Below are positions 44,895-53,056 of a stretch of 64,000 bases of DNA, piece after piece. The position numbers and the translations under genes were made by a program. The first letter of the stretch is position 1, and each line of letters begins with the position of its first letter. Below the pieces are notes generated by a model that worked only from the letters and a program-made list of their open reading frames with translations, made no database searches and had not been told where the DNA came from. The stretch comes from JBBSDP01 sp963754335 (GTDB lineage: Bacteria; Planctomycetota; Phycisphaerae; Tepidisphaerales; Tepidisphaeraceae), in the NCBI GenBank assembly GCA_963754335.1, contig CAVWFQ010000005.1, positions 496,001 through 560,000 of the forward strand, given 5' to 3'.

Positions 44895-46514
44895 CTACAA
44901 CACCCGGCACACGATCATCGTGATGTCATCGGTGCGCTGGGCCATGCCGACGAACTTGCGCATTTCCCAGAGGATGTTCTGAGCAACGATCTCGGCGCTA
45001 TCGCCCCCCTGCTCGAAGATTTTGACCAGGCGCTTGCGGCCCCAGGTTTCCTGGCTGAAGTTCATCGCATCGGTCAGCCCATCGGTGTAAAGCAAAACCA
45101 GATCGTCCTTCTGAAGGTCGATGAACGACTGGGTGTATTGCTCATCTTCGTTGATGCCGAGCACCATGTTGTCGGTCGTCAGCTCGATCACCTTCCCGTT
45201 GCGCAAGACCAGCGCGGGGGAATGGCCGGCGTTGCAGTAGGTGAAGCGCCGGCTGCGGCCGTCGAGTACGCCATAAAACAGCGTCACGAATTCGCCGGTC
45301 TTCGTGTCGCGGCAGAGCATCAGGTTGATCCGGCGGATCACTTCGTACAGGAAATAGACATTGTCCACCTGAGCGCGGAGAAACGCCCGCACCGACGCCA
45401 TGATCAGGCTGGCGGGAACGCCCTTGCCGCTGACGTCGGCGACAACCAGACCGACGTTATCGTCCTGAAGCGGAATGAAATCGAAGAAATCGCCGCCCAG
45501 CTCGTAGCACGGCACATAAACGCTGGCCAGGTCCAGCCCGGGTATCTCCGGCGGCTTCTGGGGGATCATCCGCTGCTGCACGTCGGCCGCCATGTGGACT
45601 TGCTTCTCGAGGGCGGCGGCCTGAAGCGACTCATCGTGCAGCCGGGCGTTTTCAATCGCGGCGGCGGCCTGCGCGGCCGTCGCCTTCAGCAGATCGATCT
45701 TCAGCGGCGAGAAGGCCTGTTCCTCGGCGGTGTATACGCGCAACACGCCGATCGATTTCCCCTTGTAGCGCATTCCCACGGAAAGCATCGAAACGATCCC
45801 CTCGCGCACCGCTTCCTGCGGATACTGCACGCGCGGATCGGTGGCCATGTTTCGGACGTATTCGAAACCGATCGGCGAGAGGGCCAGTTGATCGATCTGG
45901 CCGGAACTCATCCGCACCGGGCCCTTGTTCTGATACGCGTCGGACAGGTTGAAGACCGCTTTGATGACCAGTTCGTCCTTGTCGACGTCGAACAGCCGGA
46001 TGGAAGCGGCCTTGGTCTCCATCACATCGCAGACGACCTTGACCGTGCGCTGCAACACCCGCTGAAGATCGCGGGCGTCGGAAAGCATCATCGCCATGTT
46101 ATAAACGGCGGTCAGCTCGTGGATGCGCTGGCGAAGCTGATATTCCTGGAAACAGAGCCGGGCGATGGCATTGGCCATCAGGAACAGAAACTGGACGGCG
46201 GCCCCTTTTTTATTTTCCCCGCGGATGCCGTTGGTGGCCATGCGGATGGTGCCAAGCTGCTGGTTGCCGACGGTGATGGGTGCGACAAATTCCGCACCGT
46301 CGCGCTGCGGCGCGGGATCGCCGGCCTGGCCGAGCACGAGCTGGCGGCGAAGAAATTCGCGACTGGGGTTGGGTTGGGTGAGAACACGCCCCGCCGCGTC
46401 GGTGATCGTCGCTTTGACGCCGGCCACCGATGCGAAGCTGTCCTGGATTTCCTGGAGTGTCGCCACGTCCACGAAGTCGGTCAGGCGCAGGGGTTCTGTT
46501 TCGGTGGAATCCAT
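44895..46514 (-). CDS. PocR-GAF-SpoIIE serine phosphatase
   Basis: 539 residues: N-terminal PocR-like sensor ('LQEIQDSFASVAGVKATITD', 10-110), GAF (about 140-300, 'AASIRLFDVDKDELVIKAVF') and C-terminal SpoIIE/PP2C ('YELGGDFFDFIPLQDDNVGL', 'VADVSGKGVPASLIMAS', 'LVLLYTDGLTDAMN', 'RTDDITMIV') with the metal-binding Asps. Such proteins dephosphorylate anti-sigma-factor antagonists. No anti-sigma gene is adjacent. Length and motifs are normal. Confidence 0.92.
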   Translation of the reverse strand: MDSTETEPLRLTDFVDVATLQEIQDSFASVAGVKATITDAAGRVLTQPNPSREFLRRQLVLGQAGDPAPQRDGAEFVAPITVGNQQLGTIRMATNGIRGENKKGAAVQFLFLMANAIARLCFQEYQLRQRIHELTAVYNMAMMLSDARDLQRVLQRTVKVVCDVMETKAASIRLFDVDKDELVIKAVFNLSDAYQNKGPVRMSSGQIDQLALSPIGFEYVRNMATDPRVQYPQEAVREGIVSMLSVGMRYKGKSIGVLRVYTAEEQAFSPLKIDLLKATAAQAAAAIENARLHDESLQAAALEKQVHMAADVQQRMIPQKPPEIPGLDLASVYVPCYELGGDFFDFIPLQDDNVGLVVADVSGKGVPASLIMASVRAFLRAQVDNVYFLYEVIRRINLMLCRDTKTGEFVTLFYGVLDGRSRRFTYCNAGHSPALVLRNGKVIELTTDNMVLGINEDEQYTQSFIDLQKDDLVLLYTDGLTDAMNFSQETWGRKRLVKIFEQGGDSAEIVAQNILWEMRKFVGMAQRTDDITMIVCRVL

Positions 46515-46720
46515 TCCGGCCTCTACCGCACGTTAAAGATCATCGCGGAAATTGCAAAGCCCACTGTAGCGAACTATCCATACCGTCATCTGACGATTCC
46601 GTTCGCGACTTTCCCTAATCACATCTTATGCGGTTTTCACCATCGAATTGCTATCACCTATCGTTTTTCCACGAATCATTTTCACTTTGCGCCCGGTTCA
46701 AATCGGCGTACATTCGCCGA

Positions 46721-47530
46721 ATGCCTACTCGAAACGTTCGCGGCACAACTCTTTTTTACGGCGATGTCGGAAAAGGCCCGCCTTTGGTGCTGGTTCACGG
46801 CTTTCCGCTCGATTCGCGGATGTGGGAGGCGCAGGTGGCCGGCCTTTCCGATTCACATCGTGTCATCACACCCGAATTGCGCGGCTTCGGACAATCCAAA
46901 TGTGAGGATGCATTCACGCTCGAAAGCCTCGCGGATGATTTGCACGCGCTTCTGGCCGAACTGGGCGCACTCCCTTGCACACTCGCCGGCCTTTCGATGG
47001 GCGGCTATGTGTCGCTCGCCTATGCGCGCAAATATCCTGCCGATCTGCAGGCGCTGATTCTTGTCGATACGCGCGCGGAAGCCGACGCGACCCCGGCTCG
47101 CGAAGGGCGCGACAAAATGATCGCGATGGTGCGAAAATCGGGCGCCTGTGCGATCGCCGATGAAATGATGGGGAAGCTGATCGCCGACGAAACGGTCTGC
47201 CATCGGCCGCAGGTCGTGTCGAAGTTGCGCGATATCATGGAGAATTGCCCGCCTGCGACGATCGAACACGCGCTGAAAGCAATGCGCGATCGTCCCGATC
47301 AAATCGAAAATCTCGCGTCAATCCCGGTTCCGACGCTCATCCTGGTCGGCGATTCAGACCGGATCACGCCGATCCAATCCGCCGAGGCGATGAAGCAGCG
47401 CATTCCCCGAAGCCGGCTCGAAGTGATCCGCGGCGCGGGGCATATGTCGCCGATGGAGCAGCCGACGCAGGTGACTCGGGAAATGCAGAAGTTTTTGCGC
47501 GATGTCGAAGCCGATCACCCCGCGCATTGA
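46721..47530 (+). CDS. Alpha/beta hydrolase
   Basis: 269 residues. 'LVLVHGFPLDSRMWEAQVAG' (oxyanion), 'LAGLSMGGYVSLAYARKYPA' (GLSMGG nucleophile Ser), 'LILVGDSDRITPIQSAEAMK' (Asp) and 'IRGAGHMSPMEQP' (His). ATG 46721 (MPTRNVRGTTLFYGD) starts the domain. Belongs to the BioH/pimeloyl-like esterase group; substrate unknown. Confidence 0.9.
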   Translation: MPTRNVRGTTLFYGDVGKGPPLVLVHGFPLDSRMWEAQVAGLSDSHRVITPELRGFGQSKCEDAFTLESLADDLHALLAELGALPCTLAGLSMGGYVSLAYARKYPADLQALILVDTRAEADATPAREGRDKMIAMVRKSGACAIADEMMGKLIADETVCHRPQVVSKLRDIMENCPPATIEHALKAMRDRPDQIENLASIPVPTLILVGDSDRITPIQSAEAMKQRIPRSRLEVIRGAGHMSPMEQPTQVTREMQKFLRDVEADHPAH

Positions 47531-47828
47531 TGAAGATTAAAATGCTCAGCCGTGGCAAAGCCTCCTGAATACCGGTCTCGTGCTCTGTCGGAGGGTGAAA
47601 CGGTTCATTGAGAATTTTTGTCCGGTATTCGCTGAAACATGAAATCTGCTCGGGCATCGATCTGAATTGCGCAGTCGCGATATATGACCCGATGACCGAA
47701 TGCTCGACGCGCTGATCGATCGCGTTCGGGCTCGGCGAGGCCTTTCGTCGGCAACCGACGGCGGTTACTGCGAACACCGTCAGCCAAACGCACGCCGCGG
47801 TCCGACAGCTCGAAATCGCAACACGCAT
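47364..47828 (-). CDS. Putative lipoprotein, overlapping the hydrolase 3' end
   Basis: From ATG 47828: 'ACVWLTVFAVTAVGCRRK' is a lipobox-bearing signal peptide (VTAVGC). The next 80 residues look protein-like, but the last 55 codons run antisense to the hydrolase gene and are Arg/Pro-rich. The gene may really end near 47530 with a frameshift. Unknown function. Only the lipobox supports it. Confidence 0.4.
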   Translation of the reverse strand: MRVAISSCRTAACVWLTVFAVTAVGCRRKASPSPNAIDQRVEHSVIGSYIATAQFRSMPEQISCFSEYRTKILNEPFHPPTEHETGIQEALPRLSILIFINARGDRLRHRAKTSAFPESPASAAPSATYAPRRGSLRAGFGECAASSPRRIGSA

Positions 47829-47889
47829 ATCTGCCTGCCCCTGCCGCCGAGGTAAATGTCGGGTTCTCTGCCGATTCGTTGATTGGCCT

Positions 47890-47921
47890 GTTGTACAGGA
47901 AGCGATGTGCTTCCTGACAAC
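47890..47921 (+). promoter_or_regulatory. 5' hairpin of the small-peptide cassette, copy 1
   Basis: GTTGT-A-CAGGAAGC, loop GATGT, GCTTCCTG-ACAAC: 13 base pairs with one bulged A. It ends 26 nt before the start codon. The copy-2 hairpin has compensatory changes, supporting a real RNA fold. Confidence 0.7.
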
Positions 47922-47947
47922 AAAAACTGACCTTTTCGGAGATTCCC

Positions 47948-48025
47948 ATGTGCTTCTGGCAATCCTACAGCTTCATTAATGTCTTCGGTTTCATCCAGTT
48001 CGGTTATCGCTACATCTGCATCTAA
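47948..48025 (+). CDS. Aromatic 25-residue peptide, copy 1 of tandem pair
   Basis: ATG-TAA frame of 26 codons, beginning MCFWQSYSFINVFGF and ending GYRYICI. GGAG lies 7-10 nt upstream. Five Phe, three Tyr, one Trp, two Cys, one Arg, no Lys; probably membrane-active or embedded. The copy at 48470 differs at five bases, of which four are silent and one Ile/Val. Such synonymous bias in so short a frame indicates selection on the peptide. Not recognised; properties recall type I toxin peptides, though no antisense RNA was identified. Confidence 0.65.
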   Translation: MCFWQSYSFINVFGFIQFGYRYICI

Positions 48026-48062
48026 TCCCCCGTCTCGCGCAGGACGACAAAACTCCTTCCCG

Positions 48063-48095
48063 GCGGCCTTCGAGATTCACGTCTCGGCTGGCCGC
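48063..48095 (+). terminator. Terminator-like hairpin of copy 1
   Basis: GCGGCC...CGAGA, loop TTCACG, TCTCG...GGCCGC with a small internal loop, followed by TTATTTTATT. 38 nt after the peptide stop. Confidence 0.7.
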
Positions 48096-48150
48096 TTATT
48101 TTATTGCCACAAACGCCTCACAATCCGATCGCCCTCGAGAGAAACGGAAT

Positions 48151-48348
48151 GGCCACAGAGATCACCGAGGGGCACAGAGATCACGGAGGCACCGTAAGCC
48201 GAATGTGCTCTCTGTGTCCCGGGCATTAATCCTGAGCACAAAGAAATTCGATTTTATCGGATGCAGAGAATCGCGGAGTTGATTGGGACGTTGCTCGCGG
48301 GCAAATGTCTCTGTGATCTCTGTGCCCCTCAGTGACCTCTGTGGACAT
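48151..48348. repeat. Palindromic repeat (GGCCACAGAGATCAC family), copy 1
   Basis: GGCCACAGAGATCACCGAGG at 48151 and the inverted TCTGTGATCTCTGTGCCCCT ending near 48331, with a unique centre. Copy 2 is at 48664-48860. Part of the duplicated 521-bp unit, and also a widespread intergenic repeat type. Confidence 0.8.
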
Positions 48349-48410
48349 TGCATTTTGTGGGGATCAATTCCGCGAGATGTCGGGTTCCAGCCCGATTTGT
48401 TGATTGGCCT

Positions 48411-48442
48411 GTTGTACGGGAAGCAATGTGCTTCCCGATAAC
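48411..48442 (+). promoter_or_regulatory. 5' hairpin of the small-peptide cassette, copy 2
   Basis: GTTGT-A-CGGGAAGC, loop AATGT, GCTTCCCG-ATAAC. Relative to copy 1 an A-T pair became G-C on both arms and a G-C pair became G-T, all compatible with the stem. Confidence 0.7.
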
Positions 48443-48469
48443 AAAAAGTGGCCTCAACGGAGAATTCTC

Positions 48470-48547
48470 ATGTGCTTCTGGCAATCCTACAGCTTCATCA
48501 ACGTCTTCGGCTTCATCCAGTTCGGTTATCGCTACGTCTGCATTTAA
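48470..48547 (+). CDS. Aromatic 25-residue peptide, copy 2 of tandem pair
   Basis: ATG-TAA frame of 26 codons beginning MCFWQSYSFINVFGF and ending GYRYVCI, GGAG 10 nt upstream. Identical to copy 1 except Ile23 to Val. The cassette around it repeats at 521 bp (hairpin, peptide, terminator, palindrome), while flanking positions have changed more. No known family is recognised. Confidence 0.65.
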   Translation: MCFWQSYSFINVFGFIQFGYRYVCI

Positions 48548-48583
48548 TCCCTGCCTCGCGCAGGACGACAAAACTCCTCCCGG

Positions 48584-48622
48584 TGGCCGTCGAGATTCAC
48601 GTCTCAGCAGGCCGCTTTTTTT
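48584..48622 (+). terminator. Intrinsic terminator of copy 2
   Basis: GTGGCC..GAGA, loop, TCTC..GGCCGC followed by seven T. Homologous to 48063-48095, with wobble pairs kept and a longer T-tract. Confidence 0.75.
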
Positions 48623-48663
48623 GCTGCCGCAAACGCATCGAATCCTATCACCCTCCAGAGAAT

Positions 48664-48860
48664 GGCCACAGAGATCACTGAGGGGCACAGAGATCACAGA
48701 GAGACCGCAGGCAGAGTGTGCACTTTGTAGGCGAGGCGTCATTCCTGGAAGCATCGAGAAATTCAATTTCATTAAAACAAAGACTTTTAGAGTTGAGGGA
48801 CGTTGCTCGCGGGCAAATGTCTCTGTGATCTCTGTGCCCCTCAGTGACCTCTGTGGCCAT
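48664..48860. repeat. Palindromic repeat (GGCCACAGAGATCAC family), copy 2
   Basis: Same arms as 48151-48348. The centre differs (AAAACAAAGACTTTTAGAG in place of the copy-1 centre). Ends 16 bp before the lipid kinase stop. Confidence 0.8.
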
Positions 48861-48875
48861 TGCATTTTGCGGGAA

Positions 48876-49787
48876 TCATCCCGGAATCAGGAAAGTCAAC
48901 GCCTGTGGCGTGAGGGAAAGTTGCAGTTCCCCCTGCGGCGTCGGCGGCTTGTCGTGCGCCGGCCAGGGCTTGTCGTCGAGATGAATGCGCTGATCGCCGG
49001 AGTCGAGCAATACCTTCCGCCCGCGCACCACGCGTAAACCAGGCGCAGGCCCGGCGGGATGTGATGGCGACTGTTTAAGAAATTCATCGAGAATCGCCCG
49101 GTCGGCGTCTCTCACCAGAACGACGTCGAGCAAACCATCGCCGGGGTCGGCGGCGGCAAGCACCAGTCGCGGGCCGATGCGCGGCATGTTCATCACCTCG
49201 ACCATGAGATATGACCCGGAATGATCCTTTCCATCGATCTCGATGCGACAATCACCCAGCGGAGCGGCGGCGAGCACCTCGCGCAGCTCGCGGCGAGCGT
49301 GGACCAGTTCCTCTTCGGAATTGGCAGGATCGACCTGGCCCCCTTCGATCTGCCGGTCGAATCGGACCATCATCTCCACGAACAGGCCACACCCGACCGA
49401 CTCGAGAAACGGCACATTGCCGTCACGTCCGATGGCATGGCCAAGATCCACCTTCCGCGGCGTTGCGCTTTGCCAGAGCGGCAGGATTCCGGCCGAAATG
49501 GCCTCGATGCCGAGTGAAGCTGAAATATTGTTGGCAGTCCCTGCCGGCACAATGGCGATGGGAATCCCACGCCCCTCCATCCGCTTTGCCACCCCGGAGA
49601 TGGTTCCGTCTCCCCCGGCCACGAGAATCAGATCGGCCGGGGCGTTGAGCGCATCGCTCAATTCCGGCGCGCCCTGACAACAACTTCGCGGCACATGTCC
49701 TTCGACGCGCAGATTCGTAATGAGAGTTTCAAGGTCGAGCTCGTCTCCCTTTCCGGCCGTCTGATTATGAATGACCGTTACGCGCAA
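48876..49787 (-). CDS. Diacylglycerol/lipid kinase family protein
   Basis: 303 residues. 'ADLILVAGGDGTISGVAKRM' (GGDGT), 'PIAIVPAGTANNISASLGI' and 'SVGCGLFVEMMVRFDRQIEG' follow the DAGK catalytic domain and its C-terminal part. Phosphorylates a lipid such as diacylglycerol; exact substrate unknown. Divergent from surE, with 84 bp between starts. Confidence 0.88.
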   Translation of the reverse strand: MRVTVIHNQTAGKGDELDLETLITNLRVEGHVPRSCCQGAPELSDALNAPADLILVAGGDGTISGVAKRMEGRGIPIAIVPAGTANNISASLGIEAISAGILPLWQSATPRKVDLGHAIGRDGNVPFLESVGCGLFVEMMVRFDRQIEGGQVDPANSEEELVHARRELREVLAAAPLGDCRIEIDGKDHSGSYLMVEVMNMPRIGPRLVLAAADPGDGLLDVVLVRDADRAILDEFLKQSPSHPAGPAPGLRVVRGRKVLLDSGDQRIHLDDKPWPAHDKPPTPQGELQLSLTPQALTFLIPG

Positions 49788-49871
49788 TCGTCGTTTCCGT
49801 TAAACACGATCTTATGGCATCGGTCCGTATCTGGAACGGTGCAAATGTTTAGTCATTCGAGTGAAATTCGC

Positions 49872-50620
49872 ATGCGAATCCTGATTGCAAATGATGACGG
49901 CGTCTACAGTCCCGGCCTGGCCGCACTGGCGACGGTAGCCTCCAAATTTGGCCAGGTGCGAATCGTCGCGCCGGATGTGGAGCAATCCTCGGCCGGGCAA
50001 TCGATCACCGCCACCCGGCCGCTTTCATATCGGCGCACGCCGTTGCCCGGCGGATTCGACGCGTGGCGCGTCAACGGCACCCCCTCCGACTGCGTGGCGC
50101 TGGGAATCAGCCAGTGGGAAAACGTGGACATTGTCCTTTCTGGAATCAACCTCGGGAGCAACCTGGGCAATTCGATGTGGCATTCCGGCACGCTCGCCGC
50201 CGCCAAGCAGGCGGCCCTGTTTGGCTTGCGCGGGATCGCGCTGAGCGCCCGGTCACGAAAGATGAGCCGGACTTTTCAAAGCTTGCGCAGCACGTTGAGC
50301 AGGTATTGGGAATGCTCCTCCCGAAAAAAGAATTCCCTCTGCTGAATGTGAACTTTCCCGACGAACCGCAGGGAATTCGCTGGACACGCCAATCGGTCCG
50401 CCATTACGACGGCAAAGTCGTCCCCGCTGAAGACCCCATGGGCCGAAAGGTCTTCTGGTTTACGGTGATACCGCTCGAGCCGGCTGAAGAAGGGACCGAT
50501 CGGTGGGCAGTCGAGAACGGACACATCTCCATCAGCCCGCTTCGGCTCGATCTGACCGATGAGCCGCAGCTCGCCAGGGCGCTGGCCGCGAACGCTTCAA
50601 GCGTGAAAGTGTCGAAATGA
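49872..50620 (+). CDS. surE: 5'/3'-nucleotidase SurE, one frameshift
   Basis: 'MRILIANDDGVYSPGLAALA' (metal-binding NDDG, with Asn-Asp-Asp), 'APDVEQSSAGQSITATRPLS', 'NGTPSDCVALGI' and 'VLSGINLGSNLGNSMWHSGT' are SurE signatures. The run CCC at 50249-50251 needs one more C; then '..ALSAPVTKDEPDFSKLAQHV..' continues to the stop at 50620. Repaired length about 249. Hydrolyses nucleoside monophosphates. Confidence 0.93.
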
Positions 50621-50654
50621 ACCCTCCGATCAGGTCTCCCAAAGGAGCAATCCC

Positions 50655-51419
50655 ATGAACATCACCGGAAACACTATTCTCATCACCGGCGGCGGATCGG
50701 GCATTGGGCGCGGGCTGGCCGAAGCCTTTCAGAAGGCGGGCAATCAGGTCGTGATCGCCGGCCGGCGCAAACAGATGCTTGAAGAAACGACGTCGGCGAA
50801 TCCTGGAATGAAATCCGTCACGCTCGACGTTGAAGAACCCTCGGACATTCGCGACTTTGGATCGCGGATGGCCGGCGAGTTTCCGAAGCTCAACGTCGTC
50901 ATTCACAATGCCGGCATCATGCGACCAGAAAATTTGCAGGCCGCCAAAGACTCGTCCGACGCCGAGTCAATGATCACCACCAATCTTCTCGGCCCGATCC
51001 GGCTTACGACGGCTTTGCTGCCGCTGCTCAAACGCCAGCCGAAATCGACGATCATGACGGTCTCGTCCGGGCTGGCCTTTCTTCCGCTGGCGATGACGCC
51101 GACCTATTGCGCGACCAAGGCCGCCATCCATTCCTGGACGCTCTCGCTGCGCTGGCAGTTGAAAGGGACAAGCACGGAGGTGATCGAGCTGATCCCTCCC
51201 TATGTGCAAACGGAGTTGATGGGGCCGCAAATGGCCCAGGACCCGCGAGCCATGCCGCTGGCTGATTTTCTCAAAGAGGTGATGCAGATCATCAGGACGC
51301 AGCCGACGGCTGCTGAGATCTGCGTCGAACGCGTGAAGCCGCTGCGCTTCGCCGCGGAGAGCGGAAAGTTTGACGCGACATTCAGCGGATTAAATGAAGC
51401 GATGCCGGCGCCGCATTAG
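50655..51419 (+). CDS. DltE-like short-chain dehydrogenase
   Basis: 254 residues. 'TILITGGGSGIGRGLAEAFQ' (TGGGSGIG), 'VIHNAGIMRPE', 'TVSSGLAFLPLAMTPTYCAT' with YxxxK as 'YCATKAA', and 'LIPPYVQTELMG'. AAAGGAG lies 9 nt upstream. It belongs to the DltE/oxidoreductase subgroup; substrate unknown. Follows surE by 34 bp and may be co-transcribed. Confidence 0.9.
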   Translation: MNITGNTILITGGGSGIGRGLAEAFQKAGNQVVIAGRRKQMLEETTSANPGMKSVTLDVEEPSDIRDFGSRMAGEFPKLNVVIHNAGIMRPENLQAAKDSSDAESMITTNLLGPIRLTTALLPLLKRQPKSTIMTVSSGLAFLPLAMTPTYCATKAAIHSWTLSLRWQLKGTSTEVIELIPPYVQTELMGPQMAQDPRAMPLADFLKEVMQIIRTQPTAAEICVERVKPLRFAAESGKFDATFSGLNEAMPAPH

Positions 51420-51449
51420 ATCTGAGGCACGACATCGTGCTCAAACTTC

Positions 51450-51622
51450 CACGACGGGGCAAAGCGGCGATCGCATTGCATCCCCGAGTCGCCGCCGCAC
51501 GCCGCCGCGCCGCCCCGCATTCTTCGAATTCGATATTTGAAAGCGCGCCTGATACGGGGCGGCGCGGCGGCGAGACCACATTGCACAATGGCGTCATCGC
51601 GCGCCGCTTTGCCCCGTCGTGT
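51450..51622. repeat. Long palindrome, MITE-like
   Basis: CACGACGGGGCAAAGCGGCG (51450) and its perfect complement (51602-51621) form the outer 20-bp arms; inner GCCGCCGCGCCGCCCC and GGGGCGGCGCGGCGGC form 16 more pairs. About 172 bp in all, apex AT-rich. It interrupts an Ig-like gene remnant. Confidence 0.8.
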
Positions 51623-51945
51623 GATGCGAAACCGCTTTTCCCCCGTGACCCTGACCGGCTTGCCGATCAGAGACAGCCCGCTGACGGTTGCCTTAAGCCG
51701 ATATTGTCCGGCGATCGAGAATTCGAGATCGTCGAAAGTGGCTGTGCCGTTGCTTGCGGCGAGCGAGTCGGTCCCTCCGAGCGTTACGCCACTCGGACCG
51801 GAAGCCACCGAGAGCGTTACGATCGAATCATCCGTGGCGACGATGTTCTTGAATCGATCCTGCATCTCCACAACGACTGGCGATGGGACACTCGCTCCGG
51901 CCACGGCGCTCGCCGGCTGCTTCGACCCGGCGACTGAGTCATCTT
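51623..51945 (-). pseudogene. Remnant of an Ig-like repeat surface protein
   Basis: The minus strand encodes 'GASVPSPVVVEMQDRFKNIV' and 'VTLSVASGPSGVTLGGTDSL' followed by 'NGTATFDDLEFSIAGQYRLK', a bacterial Ig-like (Big) repeat as in large planctomycete adhesins. Both sides are lost: the palindrome follows, and upstream a HEPN remnant on the other strand. About one domain remains. Confidence 0.65.
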
Positions 51946-52134
51946 TATCGAATTACCGAAGTTGTCGATCATCGGAATAAAATTGCGCACGGGGAGGAAA
52001 CTGCAGCTACCGTGGGACGCCGCTACAGCCGTGGTGATTTAAGACGGATTATCCGCCAGATGGAGGCGGTCTGCCTTCGCCTCATAATGCTACTGTCTGA
52101 GCACTGCGACAAACCCGAACGTCACTGCAGGTGA
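51946..52134 (+). pseudogene. C-terminal remnant of a HEPN-domain protein
   Basis: 'YRITEVVDHRNKIAHGEETA' followed by a helix 'RIIRQMEAVCLRLIMLLSEH' matches the end of MAE_28990/RiboL-PSP type HEPN domains; RNKIAH is the R-x4-H catalytic motif of HEPN ribonucleases. The N-terminal helices are missing and no start is seen. Truncated gene. Confidence 0.6.
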
Positions 52135-52153
52135 TAGCGCAAAGGACATAAAG

Positions 52154-52321
52154 ATGGCCCCACGTTCAACCCACAAGCCGTCAGACCCCCCAGCGGCGGA
52201 CCCCGCTACGATACCGGGATTCGCCAAAGTCGTGCGAGCACTGGCGCATGTTTCAAAATCAGAAGTCGATGAATCGATTGCTAAGGAACGCGCCGCGAAG
52301 AAGCGGCGTAGGGCGAAGTGA
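52154..52321 (+). CDS. Small basic hypothetical protein
   Basis: 55 residues: 'MAPRSTHKPSDPPAADPATI', then 'FAKVVRALAHVSKSEVDESI' and a Lys/Arg tail. AAGGAC lies 8 nt upstream, and the start is 20 nt past the HEPN remnant stop. Short proteins of this composition often follow HEPN genes. Overlaps the antisense frame at 52259 by 63 bp. Confidence 0.45.
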   Translation: MAPRSTHKPSDPPAADPATIPGFAKVVRALAHVSKSEVDESIAKERAAKKRRRAK

Positions 52322-52540
52322 TGACAGCATGATCGGCGCATCTAGAGCAAATTGCCGCAATGTGGCGTCCCCACGGGCGCACCGCTCATCGAATAGAAGC
52401 TCCATTTGTTCCATAAGCCGCCGCGCTTCGGCGAATAAATCAAGCCGTTCCACCGGCGTAGCATTCGGGAACTTTCGCCCGATTTCTTCAAACGCCTTTT
52501 GAAGTTGAGTATGTAGGAGATTGAGGGCGGCTTGCGGCAC
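52259..52540 (-). CDS. Helical hypothetical protein (weak)
   Basis: 93 residues from GTG 52540. 'PQAALNLLHTQLQKAFEEIG' and 'VERLDLFAEARRLMEQMELL' are helical and protein-like, with a plausible coiled coil. The 3' part is antisense to the small gene at 52154, so one of the two is shorter or not real. No family recognised. Confidence 0.35.
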   Translation of the reverse strand: MPQAALNLLHTQLQKAFEEIGRKFPNATPVERLDLFAEARRLMEQMELLFDERCARGDATLRQFALDAPIMLSSLRPTPLLRGAFLSNRFIDF

Positions 52541-53056
52541 GCCGCGATCATGTGCTTGCCGTAGTGATATTGAGATTCGGGAATGTCGGAAACGTGCGTT
52601 GGTTTTAACCTGAGAGGTCGTAAAAATTGGCCGGCGCAGTTCAGCTCCCTTTGCGTGGTAGAATGACCGCTGCCGAATAAGTACATCGGAAGTCCCATCG
52701 CCGCGATGGCACTCCGATTCTGGTCCACGTGAGCGATCCAGGCGTCATGGCGAATGGTTCGTCTTCGGAACGACACAAATCTCCCGGCTGAAATTCGGAC
52801 CGCCGCTTACTCGGCCGCGCGAAGCCCGAGAGCATCATTCATTAATTGCAACATCAGCCATGCCGCTGATGGCCATGGGCTGAGTCTATCAGTACGAGTC
52901 CGGTAATAGCCGCAAGCTCGCGCGTGAGAATTTGTTCTCGGACTCAAACTGTTCAATCGCACCGCACAGGTTTTTTCCGGTCTCTCTTCATCGCTACCCT
53001 GCGTCGTTGCCCGCCGACCGATCGGCTCGAAACGGAATCGCCACGAAGGAGACTTG
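52541..53056. other. Intergenic region without recognisable gene
   Basis: About 515 bp; frames on both strands are short and not protein-like. May include remnants of the same scrambled accessory patch. No palindrome or RNA seen. Confidence 0.5.

Noticed and set aside
44883..47057. 724-codon plus-strand frame
   Set aside because: Antisense shadow of the PocR-GAF-SpoIIE gene and then out-of-frame overlap with the hydrolase.
47605..47949. A 114-codon minus-strand frame upstream of the peptide cassette as a gene
   Set aside because: Overlaps the lipoprotein frame and the peptide leader hairpin; composition not convincing.
48151..48860. The repeated, evenly spaced units as a CRISPR array
   Set aside because: Only two units of 521 bp, palindromic rather than short direct repeats with spacers; no cas genes nearby.
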